A stretch of 64,000 nt of DNA. It comes from Fulvivirga sediminis (lineage in GTDB: Bacteria; Bacteroidota; Bacteroidia; Cytophagales; Cyclobacteriaceae). The first letter of the stretch is position 1. Every line of letters begins with the position of its first letter. Below are positions 8,344 to 16,725 of the stretch, one piece after another. A program made the translations under genes and the position numbers. The DNA is taken from NCBI RefSeq assembly GCF_016757215.1, contig NZ_JAESIY010000018.1, positions 1 through 64,000 of the forward strand, in the 5' to 3' direction. The notes beneath the pieces were generated by a model. It was not told the DNA's origin. It did no database searches and was given only the letters and a program-made list of their open reading frames with translations.

Positions 8344-8724
8344 TTAATCAATTTTAGTATAAGTATCAACATCTCCATCGAACTCCCAGGTAAATTGAGT
8401 ATCAGATTTTGACTTAACTACATATGATGCATCAACGCCGAATGCATTAAAATCGAAAGACTTCCCGCTAAATGTGTATTCGAGAATTGCTTTTGCCGTA
8501 GTACAATTATAACCAGGTACAGATAGCGTGGATTCACTAATTGTGAGTGTTCTTGTTATGTTGTCACACTCTTCATAATCACTGTTAGTAGAGGCTGTCA
8601 ATTCCCACTCTCCAATGAATTCACTTTTCTCATAACTCGGAGATTCATCATCATCACTACAACTAGCAAAAAAAACCGAAGATGCGATTAAAGAAGACGC
8701 AAAAAGTAATTTCAGTATTTTCAT
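8344..8724 (-). CDS. Small lipocalin-like lipoprotein
   Basis: A 126-aa protein with a lipoprotein signal peptide ending in the lipobox FASC (Cys at about residue 21), followed by SDDDES. The mature part contains FIGEWELTAS near its start and ends with FTWEFDGDVDTYTKI. This resembles the G-x-W opening of lipocalin-like Bacteroidota lipoproteins. It is probably anchored in the outer membrane or periplasm. Ligand and role are unknown. It has its own terminator and no co-directional partner closer than the subtilase upstream, so it is likely a single-gene unit. Confidence 0.7.
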   Translation of the reverse strand: MKILKLLFASSLIASSVFFASCSDDDESPSYEKSEFIGEWELTASTNSDYEECDNITRTLTISESTLSVPGYNCTTAKAILEYTFSGKSFDFNAFGVDASYVVKSKSDTQFTWEFDGDVDTYTKID

Positions 8725-8922
8725 AATTAAATATTTAAAAAATTTGGTTTTATACAGCTGTATACGTATAATAAATTATGAGTAACTCTTTAAAGGTTAT
8801 ATTTTTGAAATAATATACAAACTAACCTCCTATCCCTATACGGTAGAGATACTAAGAGTTTATGCAGGAATACCTTCCATTCCTTCTAACTTCAGTTGAC
8901 TATTGAAGGGATTATAGGTTTT

Positions 8923-8953
8923 AGAAGGTGCGAGCCTACGGCCCACACCTTCT
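8923..8953. terminator. Strong hairpin downstream of the subtilase gene
   Basis: Eight-bp arms AGAAGGTG (8923-8930) and CACCTTCT (8946-8953), with an inner GCC/GGC pair, form a GC-rich hairpin 11 bp after the protease stop. The T-rich tail is on the plus strand, so it may act as a bidirectional terminator or a 3'-protective structure. Confidence 0.5.
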
Positions 8954-8964
8954 ATTTTATTGCA

Positions 8965-11900
8965 TTATTTTACCATCAATCGGCTTAAATAGGTCTTATC
9001 TCCTATAATTATTTTATACATGTATAACCCGCTAGATACAGCTTTCAAATCTTGCGTTACCTGATGATTTCCAGCCTCTTCCCATCCACTGGATACCGGA
9101 TGGACTAGCTGCCCTTTGGTATTTACAATCTGTATCTCTACATACTGCCTTTCACGCAAAGCATATTTCAAAGTTGATGTATTATCAGTAGGGTTAGGAT
9201 AATGCGTCACTTCGGATATAATATCGACCGGTTCGGCAGAACTTTTGGCTGAGGAGCCAAAACTCATGGCTGTTGCAGATGATCCATTGATCTCCACTTC
9301 GAAAGGAATGATAATTTCCTGCTTATTTGGATCATTGGTATTCATAACAATACTGCTACTGTAACTGCCATTAGTAACATCTCTGGCATCTACTGTTACA
9401 TTTACAATGGCAGTATCTCCTACCGCTACGGTACCACTTAAATTAGAAACAGAAAGCATATCAATAGGCTTGTATATGCCAATAGCCAGCCCCTCCTTAA
9501 GAATTTGATCCTGAAAAGCCACTTCAACACCATCAGTAGCATCAGCATTTTCTATACCTACTGTTCCATAATAAATAACCCAATTATCAAGCATACCCTC
9601 TGGTCGTTCAAGATCTTTATAGTAAAAATAAATGTTACCTGAAGGGGTTAGTACTACTTGAAAAGTAAAAAAAGCATCTCCCCAATAAGTGAAAGTTGTT
9701 GTTCTATTGTACTGAACAATCAAACGATCCTCATTTACCTCATAATAGATGTTGCCTTTTGAAAAACGATCCCAAATTGGAGCTATGTAATCGTTCGGAT
9801 CTTTATAAACATCATTAGGATCATTCTGATGAGGTATAGGATCACTCTCAGGATCCCAGAGGTTATTACCAAATGTAAGGTAACCGTACACACTTACATT
9901 CACCGAAGTTTTCTCTTGTCCGTAAAAATCAAATGCAAAAGGCAAATCGATTCCATTACCGGGTCTAATCTCCGTTCCTGATGTTGAAATATCATTCCAT
10001 ACAAACTCAGGACCATTTGGCTCCTCGCTATCGGACCAAGTGTAGCCATATTCAAGATCTCCGCCCAGTCCCTGTTTTCTCGCCAAAGAAATTTCGGCAA
10101 AAGAATAATTGAGTGGCTCTTGTCCATCATTAATTATTTTAATAGGCACGGTAACTAACTGTCCTTCTTCTGCATTGACCCATACTGAATCAGGAGTAAC
10201 TATGGCAATAGGAGCATCTAACACAGTACTTGTAACCACATTAGACATGGCAGAAACATTACCGAAAAAATCTACTGATTTCACAGCGAAATAATAAGTA
10301 ACACCTGATGCCAAACCAGCTACTTCTATGGTGTCTACCTCTCCGGCAGGTGACGGATATGGTATGTTTTCAAACTGGATAGCCTGATCAAAATTACTTT
10401 CATTGATAGGTGAAGTGGAGTATCTAAGATCATATTCTACCACATTACCATTATCTGCAGGAGCTATCCATTGCATTGTGACCGCAGTTTGAGAAGTGCT
10501 AATTACCTCCACATCAGTAATCGCTTCCGGCCCTGTGCTATCATTTTCCTGTAAAGCAAAATAAGCATTTAACCTTCCTCTACCAGAACCAGGGGCTAGT
10601 GATCTTACTGCATCAGAGGAGCGCACAATTCTATCCTTAACCTCTTCAGGAGTGATATTACCTGCAAATTTAGACACAATTAATGCCGCCACCCCACTCA
10701 CATGAGGACATGACATAGAAGTGCCACTAGCTGTATTGTACTCATTATCCAAAAAGCCGCTCATTACATTTACCCCAGGTGCAGAAACATCGATCCAACT
10801 ACCGTAGTTAGAAAAGTCTGCTCTTACATCATTATGATCAGTAGCAGCTACTGCTACTACCGGCTCATAATAGCCAGGCCACCATTCTTCATCTGTACCT
10901 TTATTTCCAGCAGAAAAAATCACGACTCCTCCTTGCATGGGACCTGAAGGGTTGCCATTTTCATCATAGCCGGCTTCAGCTATAAAGTAGTCTATCGCAT
11001 CTAAAACAGACTGCTCTATCGCGCCTGCACTGGTATAATTCCAACTATTTTGAGAAATTACTGCGCCATTGTCAGCTGCATAAATATAGGTTTCGGCAAA
11101 GCCTCCTCTATTTTCATCACTAAATACGCCGCAAGACATCAGTCTTACACCATCACCGCTACCGCTACCTCCGGCAATACCAGCTACTCCGGTAGCATTA
11201 TTAGATACACCGGCCACGGTACCCGCCACATGTATACCATGACTATTATAAGGAACCAGTTCTCCCCTATTATTTCCAAAATCATAGCCATTTACATCAT
11301 CAACGAAACCATTATTGTCATCATCAATGCCGTTTCCAGGTATTTCGCCCTGATTTACCCACATATTAGCTTTTAGATCTTCATGGTTAACATCAAGACT
11401 CCAGTCTGTAACAGCTACGATCACCTCCGAGCTGCCCGTTTCCTCAGTCCAGGCCTCCAGTAGGCTTATATCTGCCCCTGGTTTACCACCGGTTTGTCCG
11501 GTATTATTATAGTGCCACTGCTCGCTAAAAAGTGGATCATTAGATCCATTTTCAAGGCTAAATCTTTTAGTCATGGCCTGATAATCATTAGCCGAGAAAT
11601 CATCAATGTAGTCAATTGATTTATCAAGGATGAGCTCTGCCACCTGTATATCAGGAAGCGCTTCATAAGCTGATCTGACAGCACTTAAACTAGCAGAACT
11701 TGCCGTTCGAGAAGTAGATTTATCATAAATGATCTCATACCAAAGATGCAGGCCATGCGCTCTGTGTTTAGCTTCAAATTTACCAGCATCTCTGAACATA
11801 CGACGCATTGACTTCACTTGATATTCTTCATTGACTTGATCTACACGGCTTAGTCCTGTGAGTAGCGTGCCGGATCTAGATGTTTGGAAGGATCTTTTCT

Positions 11901-12054
11901 CCAAGGCTGACGCCGCCTCCTCCGTGAGCTTGACCCGGATAATCTGAGAGGATTGATTCAACTTTTGTGCTTGAGCTATAAAAGCTAACAACAGCAGTAC
12001 GCAAAAAAATAAAGTTACCACACCTTGCCGTGTGGAGATGACATAATTTTTCAT
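8965..12054 (-). CDS. Secreted subtilisin-like (S8) protease with fibronectin III region and T9SS sorting domain
   Basis: About 1029 aa from the preferred ATG at 12054, which gives a clean signal peptide (MKNYVIS...IAQAQ). An ATG at 12075 would add seven residues. In numbering from 12075, the catalytic triad is D224 (VTDWSLD), H279 (NSHGIHVAG) and S453 (SGTSMSCPH), with oxyanion N391 (SAGN). The first motif is DWS instead of the usual DTG or DSG. After the protease come a fibronectin type III-like domain (about 530-635), a beta-rich region, and a C-terminal T9SS type A sorting domain (YPNPT...SGLYMYKI). It should be exported by Sec and the type IX system and retained on, or released from, the cell surface. 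Confidence 0.92.
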   Translation of the reverse strand: MKNYVISTRQGVVTLFFCVLLLLAFIAQAQKLNQSSQIIRVKLTEEAASALEKRSFQTSRSGTLLTGLSRVDQVNEEYQVKSMRRMFRDAGKFEAKHRAHGLHLWYEIIYDKSTSRTASSASLSAVRSAYEALPDIQVAELILDKSIDYIDDFSANDYQAMTKRFSLENGSNDPLFSEQWHYNNTGQTGGKPGADISLLEAWTEETGSSEVIVAVTDWSLDVNHEDLKANMWVNQGEIPGNGIDDDNNGFVDDVNGYDFGNNRGELVPYNSHGIHVAGTVAGVSNNATGVAGIAGGSGSGDGVRLMSCGVFSDENRGGFAETYIYAADNGAVISQNSWNYTSAGAIEQSVLDAIDYFIAEAGYDENGNPSGPMQGGVVIFSAGNKGTDEEWWPGYYEPVVAVAATDHNDVRADFSNYGSWIDVSAPGVNVMSGFLDNEYNTASGTSMSCPHVSGVAALIVSKFAGNITPEEVKDRIVRSSDAVRSLAPGSGRGRLNAYFALQENDSTGPEAITDVEVISTSQTAVTMQWIAPADNGNVVEYDLRYSTSPINESNFDQAIQFENIPYPSPAGEVDTIEVAGLASGVTYYFAVKSVDFFGNVSAMSNVVTSTVLDAPIAIVTPDSVWVNAEEGQLVTVPIKIINDGQEPLNYSFAEISLARKQGLGGDLEYGYTWSDSEEPNGPEFVWNDISTSGTEIRPGNGIDLPFAFDFYGQEKTSVNVSVYGYLTFGNNLWDPESDPIPHQNDPNDVYKDPNDYIAPIWDRFSKGNIYYEVNEDRLIVQYNRTTTFTYWGDAFFTFQVVLTPSGNIYFYYKDLERPEGMLDNWVIYYGTVGIENADATDGVEVAFQDQILKEGLAIGIYKPIDMLSVSNLSGTVAVGDTAIVNVTVDARDVTNGSYSSSIVMNTNDPNKQEIIIPFEVEINGSSATAMSFGSSAKSSAEPVDIISEVTHYPNPTDNTSTLKYALRERQYVEIQIVNTKGQLVHPVSSGWEEAGNHQVTQDLKAVSSGLYMYKIIIGDKTYLSRLMVK

Positions 12055-12075
12055 GTTTATAGGGTTTAGGTTCAT

Positions 12076-12441
12076 AATTTCAAAAGTGCTGCAATGAAGC
12101 AGGTTACTTCAAGTAGCCGCAACGCTTTTTTAATCATCCCAATATACCTTCACTGTTTAAACATTCATAGATATTACCATATTATTTTTTTGTTATGAAG
12201 GCTTTCTGAAGGTGATTTCCGGGTTTTTCATTACTATAAATCGCGTGCTATTATCTATCACAAAACTCAGCTGCCAGAGTCTTGATATCCTGGTATAATC
12301 TCTAGCAATTAGATGACACTAGATTTAAGGATAATTTATATTCCACAGGTAATTAGGATATGAAGCGTAACAATCCCTAGATTTCATATGCAAGACATGA
12401 TTTCATAGCTCTTTGATTTATTCTTAACCGCTATTAAACAT
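12076..12441. other. Intergenic region without a recognised gene
   Basis: This stretch separates the subtilase start from the RNA array. It is AT-rich, and I see no convincing reading frame, repeat or clear -33/-7 promoter for the protease in it. Confidence 0.5.
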
Positions 12442-12445
12442 AAAA

Positions 12446-12530
12446 AAAGGAAATGGCTGCTGTTATGATAACCAATTTCGAGGCAGGAATCGAACCTGCA
12501 AATAGAAGGAAACAGCAGCCTTAGACCTTT
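12446..12530 (-). ncRNA. RNA array unit 4 with T-arm-like hairpin and terminal T-run
   Basis: P1 is AAAGG/CCTTT (12526-12530 with 12446-12450) and its 3' strand runs into seven T, so it doubles as a terminator. P2 is GGCTGCTGTT/AACAGCAGCC (12511-12520 with 12455-12464). The apical loop follows TTCCTTCT with a perfect T-arm-like hairpin GCAGG-TTCGATT-CCTGC, then ends with ATTGGTTATCAT. It has no D-arm or acceptor stem. Confidence 0.75.
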
Positions 12531-12534
12531 ATAA

Positions 12535-12660
12535 AAACAGGTAAGCAAGGTCATTATAATCTGATGCTCTACCAGCTGAGCTACTCCGCCATGCGAAGGA
12601 TGGACTCGAACCACCGACTCTCAGTTCCACGTAAGAAGGAAATGACCTTTAGGCCTGTTT
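12535..12660 (-). ncRNA. RNA array unit 3 carrying a permuted tRNA mimic with closed acceptor stem
   Basis: P1 is AAACAGG/CCTGTTT and P2 is AAGGTCAT/ATGACCTT. The apical part (12555-12633) holds, in 5'-3' order, an anticodon-stem strand CTGA, variable GAGTC, and a T-arm GGTGG-TTCGAGT-CCATC. There follow an acceptor strand CTTCGC, the loop ATG, the acceptor strand GCGGAG, TA, a D-arm GCTC-AGCTGGTA-GAGC, A, and the anticodon-stem strand TCAG. The order is a circular permutation of a tRNA whose acceptor ends are joined by three bases, so no CCA end could form. The T-loop UUCGA and D-loop GG needed for the tRNA elbow are both present. The topology is like that of the tRNA-like module of bacterial Y RNAs. 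Confidence 0.8.
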
Positions 12661-12667
12661 ATATTTT

Positions 12668-12726
12668 GCGGTAAGCGAGTGCTCTATGTTTACCAATAAA
12701 TTAGAAGGAAGAGCACTCTAATCCGC
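12668..12726 (-). ncRNA. RNA array unit 2
   Basis: P1 is short, GCGG/CCGC (12723-12726 with 12668-12671). P2 is GAGTGCTC/GAGCACTC (12711-12718 with 12677-12684). The internal loop is ATTA/GCTTA. The apical loop starts with TTCCTTCT (12703-12710) and contains ATTGGTAAACAT, similar to ATTGGTTATCAT in unit 4. Confidence 0.75.
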
Positions 12727-12733
12727 TTATAAC

Positions 12734-12799
12734 TTCATGGTAAACGTTATTACTATTTTTAAGTTGGAGTTTAGAAGGAAGTAATAACTAGTCCATGAA
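12734..12799 (-). ncRNA. RNA array unit 1
   Basis: P1 is TTCATGG/CCATGAA (12793-12799 with 12734-12740). P2 is GTTATTAC/GTAATAAC (12781-12788 with 12746-12753). The internal loop is ACTA/GTTTA. The apical loop begins with TTCCTTCT (12773-12780) and continues with about 19 AT-rich bases. There is no tRNA-like module. Confidence 0.75.
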
Positions 12800-12804
12800 T
12801 AAGT

Positions 12805-14973
12805 CTATATCAATTCTGACAATACCTTTTCTACATCATCTGCATTATAGGTACAGTTTTTCACTCCGAAAGTCACATCAGCCATTTCAGGATCACCAAC
12901 CATTTCGGCTCCGCGATATTCGGCGTTCAAGCAGGCCAAGGTATACATATCAGGTTTTGTATGCGTAAATTTGCTTACCTCACTACATAACATGGCCACG
13001 TTGGTTTTAGCGCCTTCTACATTGTTGTGCAAATCTTTACCTCCTACGAAAAGATCCGTCATCACTATCGCCTCCCTATCAATGTCTACCACAAAAGGCA
13101 CTGCATAAGCTCCGGTTCCATCAAGATCAAACTTATTGACCACTGTTTTTATATCAAAAGTTTTCACATCTCCATTGGCATCCTCTCTACACATCCATCC
13201 TGCATGGCATTCCATATCTGCAAAGGTATTGCCCGCATAGCGGTATACCTGAGGGGCAAGATATTTCACCTTGGCAGACAAGTGCTTCAAGGTAATATCT
13301 ATAAACTCAGCAGCACCATTTGGAGCTGATTGTATATCACCAGAGTGCACTATACCGGCCTCTTTTAGGTTAGTATAGCTCACGTGCCCCAGATAGTTCC
13401 AAGCAGCATCATACTGAGCTACAGAAAGGTCCAGGTCAGTACGCATACCGGCCTCTTTCCAATACACAAATAGTCTCATCACTTTCGTGAAATCTGCTCC
13501 TATCCTACTCCCTCTACCTACGGTAATGATTCCATCAGAAGCTTTTCTCTGCTGCAAAGGCACGGTATAGTTCATTAATTCAGGATCTATCCATACTTTT
13601 TTATTTTCCCAAGACTCCTTAGTAATTACCTTCTCTGCTATACCATTATCTATGGCTTCAATCACAGCTCCTGTTTGCTTGGCATCTAATTCCATAAAGG
13701 CATTGTTATCCAACACTTTTATTTTGCCCTTCTTATTCACCACTACTCTTTTTTCTGCATCATTAATAGTGTTAAAATAATCCCTCAACACCAGTAAATT
13801 CTTTAGCTCCATTTGAGTAATGACCTGCTCAAAAGCCTGCACAACTTCAAGCGTATGCTTTGGAAATCTTCTTAAAACTTCATGCACTTTTCTACCAAAA
13901 ACTCCCGGTTTCTCACCCAAATGTTGCAATAGCTCCCCCACTTGGTCTGACAGTAAAAGGGCCTCGGTTTTAGATGCAAAAGTTTCTAACTTACCGTTAC
14001 GCAAAGCATCAAAAGCCTTAGCGGTAAGCGGAAATTGTCTGGCATACTCACCAGGGTGTAAATACCTGCCTATCTCTAACCATAAGCCTTTGTATTTTTT
14101 GAAGGCTTCGACCAATCCTGCACTTTTTTCCAGCATAGCCAGCACTTGCTTCCGTTGCTTTCTGGAAAGCTTAGGAAACTTCACCTTATCAGCCAAGCTC
14201 ACATCAGTATCAGTAAGTGCCGCGAACATTCTCAATACATCGACGGCATTATTTACCATTTTACCAATAGCTGCGTACTGCTCTTGCTCCCATAAATATT
14301 TTAACAAAAAGGCCTTAGTCTCCTTAAAGACCACCTGACGAGGATCTATAGAATCAATTCCAAAATACTCTATTAGTGTTATCAGATCAGTATGTAAATC
14401 CTGCTTTATGGAAGACTTTGAATACAATAATGATTGCAAATAAGCCTCTAATCTGGCTTCAAGTTCATCGTCAAAAATGATTTTAAGCTCTATCCACTCA
14501 GTATGAGAATCGCCTTTTTTCCAGGCGTTGGCTGCGAGCGCCTTTTCATAAAGTGCCTTAGTCTGCATCTGCGTAACCGGATCTGCCCCAAAGTCATCCA
14601 GATTAAAAAGCGACTGAGGTATAACCATACCATTTTCTAACTTTTCTCCAGACTGAAACAAGTCTAGCGCATTACCTAAATAGCCAAAAACTCTTTTAAA
14701 GAAATAAATAGCATCATCAGGCACATTATTAGGAAATCCTTTAAATAAAGGAACGTAAGCCACGTTTCCACCTTTCTTTTGCTTCAGTACGGTAATCAGA
14801 TGCTTATAATCTAATAGAAAACCTGCTCCCGCTTCATCCAACATAGCCGGACTAGATAGCCTGTATCCCATTTTTGCTAACTCGGCAGTAAATACCAACT
14901 TTTGCTTAGGCGACCAACCATTACCTCTAGGCATGGTCATCAGGTTTAATCGGTTAAGTGCAATAGTTTTCAT
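12805..14973 (-). CDS. MXAN_6230/SCO0854-type protein with TerD-like C-terminal domain
   Basis: A 722-aa protein without a signal peptide or membrane segment. The N-terminal half is helical and includes LEIGRYLHPGEYARQFPLTA (about residues 304-323), a hallmark of the MXAN_6230/SCO0854 family as I know it. The C-terminal part reads RTDLDLSVAQYD ... HVSYTNL ... HSGDIQSAPNGAAEFIDI ... CHAGWM and is TerD-like. TerD proteins bind calcium and occur in tellurite-resistance/stress systems. The RING finger found in some family members is absent: I see no Cys/His cluster. The structured RNA array starts 5 nt after its stop, suggesting that protein and RNA work together. Function is not established. Confidence 0.75.
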   Translation of the reverse strand: MKTIALNRLNLMTMPRGNGWSPKQKLVFTAELAKMGYRLSSPAMLDEAGAGFLLDYKHLITVLKQKKGGNVAYVPLFKGFPNNVPDDAIYFFKRVFGYLGNALDLFQSGEKLENGMVIPQSLFNLDDFGADPVTQMQTKALYEKALAANAWKKGDSHTEWIELKIIFDDELEARLEAYLQSLLYSKSSIKQDLHTDLITLIEYFGIDSIDPRQVVFKETKAFLLKYLWEQEQYAAIGKMVNNAVDVLRMFAALTDTDVSLADKVKFPKLSRKQRKQVLAMLEKSAGLVEAFKKYKGLWLEIGRYLHPGEYARQFPLTAKAFDALRNGKLETFASKTEALLLSDQVGELLQHLGEKPGVFGRKVHEVLRRFPKHTLEVVQAFEQVITQMELKNLLVLRDYFNTINDAEKRVVVNKKGKIKVLDNNAFMELDAKQTGAVIEAIDNGIAEKVITKESWENKKVWIDPELMNYTVPLQQRKASDGIITVGRGSRIGADFTKVMRLFVYWKEAGMRTDLDLSVAQYDAAWNYLGHVSYTNLKEAGIVHSGDIQSAPNGAAEFIDITLKHLSAKVKYLAPQVYRYAGNTFADMECHAGWMCREDANGDVKTFDIKTVVNKFDLDGTGAYAVPFVVDIDREAIVMTDLFVGGKDLHNNVEGAKTNVAMLCSEVSKFTHTKPDMYTLACLNAEYRGAEMVGDPEMADVTFGVKNCTYNADDVEKVLSELI

Positions 14974-15080
14974 AATTGTTCCTTTGTTTCTTAATGATGA
15001 TACAAAGCAACAGCACTACTGCGCAGCCTTTCTGCGTAGTAAAATTAATTTTGATTTTTTTTTGAAAATATTTTCTTTAA

Positions 15081-16280
15081 CTACAGTGGCCATTGATCTA
15101 CCCACTGACTTCCTTCCTTTATCACCTGCTCATCTTGTTCCGTAATCAGGCAGTCAAACAGCTGCGCTGAAATGGCCTTTTCATCTAAATCCTGACCGAT
15201 AATTACCAGTTCATTCATTCTGTCTCCCCATTTTTTATTCCATTTGGCCATTATCGCCTCTTGGTTTTCCATGTACGCTGGGTTCATAGCTCTTTCCTTT
15301 AAAGGTACTGAAGCCCACCATCGGCCATAGATCTCAGCTTTTAAAGAACCTCCCGCCTGGCTCCACAGAAGGGCGTGGTCAGGTCGGGAGGCCAACCAAA
15401 AAAGGCCTTTACTACGAATAACATTTCCAGGCCAGCTCTTATTCACAAATGCCAGAAACCGCTCCGGATGAAAAGGCCATGCCGCCCTAAACACAAAGGA
15501 AGATATGCCGTATTCTTCTGTTTCAGGGGTATGTTCATTATTTAATTCTTTTATCCAACCCGCAGACTGCTCTGCCTTTTCATAATTAAAAAGCTTAGTG
15601 TTAATGATTTCTGACAATGGTACTTTACCATAATTGGTGGGTAAGAGACGAGCTTCAGGGTTAAGCTTCCTAATCATCCCCTCCAATAATTTTAGTTCAT
15701 CTGGCTCTACTAAGTCTGTTTTATTAAGCAAAATAACATTAGCAAATTCTATCTGATCAGTAAGCAGGTTCACCACAGAGCGCTGATCCTGTGCATCATC
15801 AGTCATTTCTCTGTCTACAATCGTATCTGCACTGCCAAAATCTTTTAAAAAATTAAACACATCTACTACCGTAACCATGGTATCTAAACGACTAAATTTA
15901 GTAAGATCATACAGCTCATCACCTGTAGCAAAAGAAAAGGTTTGAGCCACAGGTATTGGCTCGGATATACCGGTACTCTCTATCAACAAATAATCGAATT
16001 TCTTCATTTTAGCCAGCTTCTCCACCTCTACCATCAGATCCTCGCGTAATGTACAACAGATACAGCCATTACTCATTTCTACCAGTTTTTCATCCGTTCG
16101 CGAAAGCTTCACTTCATTTTGCACCAGCTGACTATCTACGTTGAGCTCGCTCATGTCATTTACAATCACAGCCACTCTTAACCCTTCTCTATTATGCAAA
16201 ATGTGGTTGAGCAAAGTGGTTTTTCCTGCCCCCAGAAAGCCGCTCAGCACGGTTACTGGAATTTTCTTAGCTTTTATCAT
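15081..16280 (-). CDS. COG0523 (CobW/ZigA-like) GTP-dependent metal chaperone
   Basis: A 399-aa G3E-family GTPase. The Walker A GFLGAGKT spans residues 14-21. The metal-binding CxCC motif (C73, C75, C76 in GCICC) is present, as are a Walker B-like [11 protein letters not shown] and NKTD for guanine recognition. The C-terminal CobW_C domain includes a [17 protein letters not shown] segment typical of the zinc-linked (YciC/ZigA) branch. These proteins deliver zinc to client enzymes under zinc limitation. Its start overlaps the MerC-like gene by 14 nt, and both lie behind a dual palindrome that looks like a Zur-type operator. The metal identity is inferred. Confidence 0.85.
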   Translation of the reverse strand: MIKAKKIPVTVLSGFLGAGKTTLLNHILHNREGLRVAVIVNDMSELNVDSQLVQNEVKLSRTDEKLVEMSNGCICCTLREDLMVEVEKLAKMKKFDYLLIESTGISEPIPVAQTFSFATGDELYDLTKFSRLDTMVTVVDVFNFLKDFGSADTIVDREMTDDAQDQRSVVNLLTDQIEFANVILLNKTDLVEPDELKLLEGMIRKLNPEARLLPTNYGKVPLSEIINTKLFNYEKAEQSAGWIKELNNEHTPETEEYGISSFVFRAAWPFHPERFLAFVNKSWPGNVIRSKGLFWLASRPDHALLWSQAGGSLKAEIYGRWWASVPLKERAMNPAYMENQEAIMAKWNKKWGDRMNELVIIGQDLDEKAISAQLFDCLITEQDEQVIKEGSQWVDQWPL

Positions 16281-16695
16281 TTATTATGGGTTGATTATGC
16301 TTCGAATTCGCCGAATAATTGTTACTCGCACTGCGCTCAAGATACCAGTTAAGCGCATGAGCAATAGACACTGTTATAGCTCCTAAAATGGTAATACCTT
16401 CATAATGGTGAAACAAGATATGCCCAAAGAGAATCAGCGCAAAGCCTCCAAGCGCCATAATCATAGGCTTAAAACTCTTATGGTGTCTTTTATAACCATG
16501 ACGCAAAGCGTGAGCAGCAATTAAAACGCTGATAACAAAAATGGAAAATTCAATAACAGGGTCATGCATCACCTGCCAGCCTACCCAAGAAGATAAACTT
16601 AGAATTACAGGTAAAGCCATGCAATGTATGGCGCATAAAAAAGAAGCCGCAAACCCTAAAAAATCCCAATGAACTCCAACAAAACTATTTCTCAT
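16267..16695 (-). CDS. MerC-domain membrane protein
   Basis: A 142-aa protein with about four membrane segments and the MerC signature [10 protein letters not shown] (about residues 20-29), with a Cys pair in the first helix. MerC proteins were first known as mercury importers. Many Bacteroidota copies sit in metal-homeostasis operons instead. Here the gene heads a two-gene operon with a COG0523 chaperone, so a role in zinc or another divalent metal is more likely than mercury; no merA or merR is nearby. Confidence 0.85.
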   Translation of the reverse strand: MRNSFVGVHWDFLGFAASFLCAIHCMALPVILSLSSWVGWQVMHDPVIEFSIFVISVLIAAHALRHGYKRHHKSFKPMIMALGGFALILFGHILFHHYEGITILGAITVSIAHALNWYLERSASNNYSANSKHNQPIINDKS

Positions 16696-16710
16696 CTCTT
16701 CTTATATATA

Positions 16711-16725
16711 TGCAACAATATTGCA
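16711..16725. promoter_or_regulatory. Operator-like palindrome, proximal copy
   Basis: TGCAACAATATTGCA: arms TGCAA/TTGCA separated by 5 bp. It overlaps the predicted transcription start and the edge of the -7 element of merC-cobW. It shares its arms and spacing with the distal copy. Confidence 0.6.

Larger units (their letters stand above)
12442..12799 (-). ncRNA. Four-unit structured RNA array with tRNA-like modules
   Basis: Read on the minus strand, four consecutive hairpin units share one plan: an outer stem P1; a 4-nt linker (ACTA, ATTA, CCTA, TCTA[A]); an inner stem P2 of 8-10 bp; an identical TTCCTTCT on the 5' side of the apical loop; a variable loop; P2'; a linker GTTTA/GCTTA/GCTTA/ATTT; and P1'. 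The P2 sequences differ completely (GTTATTAC, GAGTGCTC, AAGGTCAT, GGCTGCTGTT), yet each is perfectly paired. This is covariation within one locus. The array begins 5 nt after the stop of the 722-aa gene and ends in an A5G2/C2T7 stem with a T-run, so it is probably co-transcribed and then processed. Function is unknown. Confidence 0.8.

Noticed and set aside
12384-12614. A 76-codon frame with a GGVAQLVEH-type sequence
   Set aside because: This peptide pattern is the well-known translation of tRNA sequence. It lies across the tRNA-like module and terminator of the RNA array, so it is not a protein gene.
12561-12624. A normal tRNA gene
   Set aside because: The 3' half precedes the 5' half, the acceptor strands are joined by three bases, the outermost acceptor position would be a G-A mismatch, and there is no plausible seven-base anticodon loop.
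12442-12799. An integron cassette array or phage attachment site at a tRNA
   Set aside because: No integrase gene is nearby, the paired stems are the defining feature and not a shared recombination core, and the tRNA-like part is internal to a larger hairpin.
13820-14338. A 172-codon frame on the plus strand
   Set aside because: Antisense to the 722-aa gene, with Ser/Cys-rich low-complexity composition and no motif.
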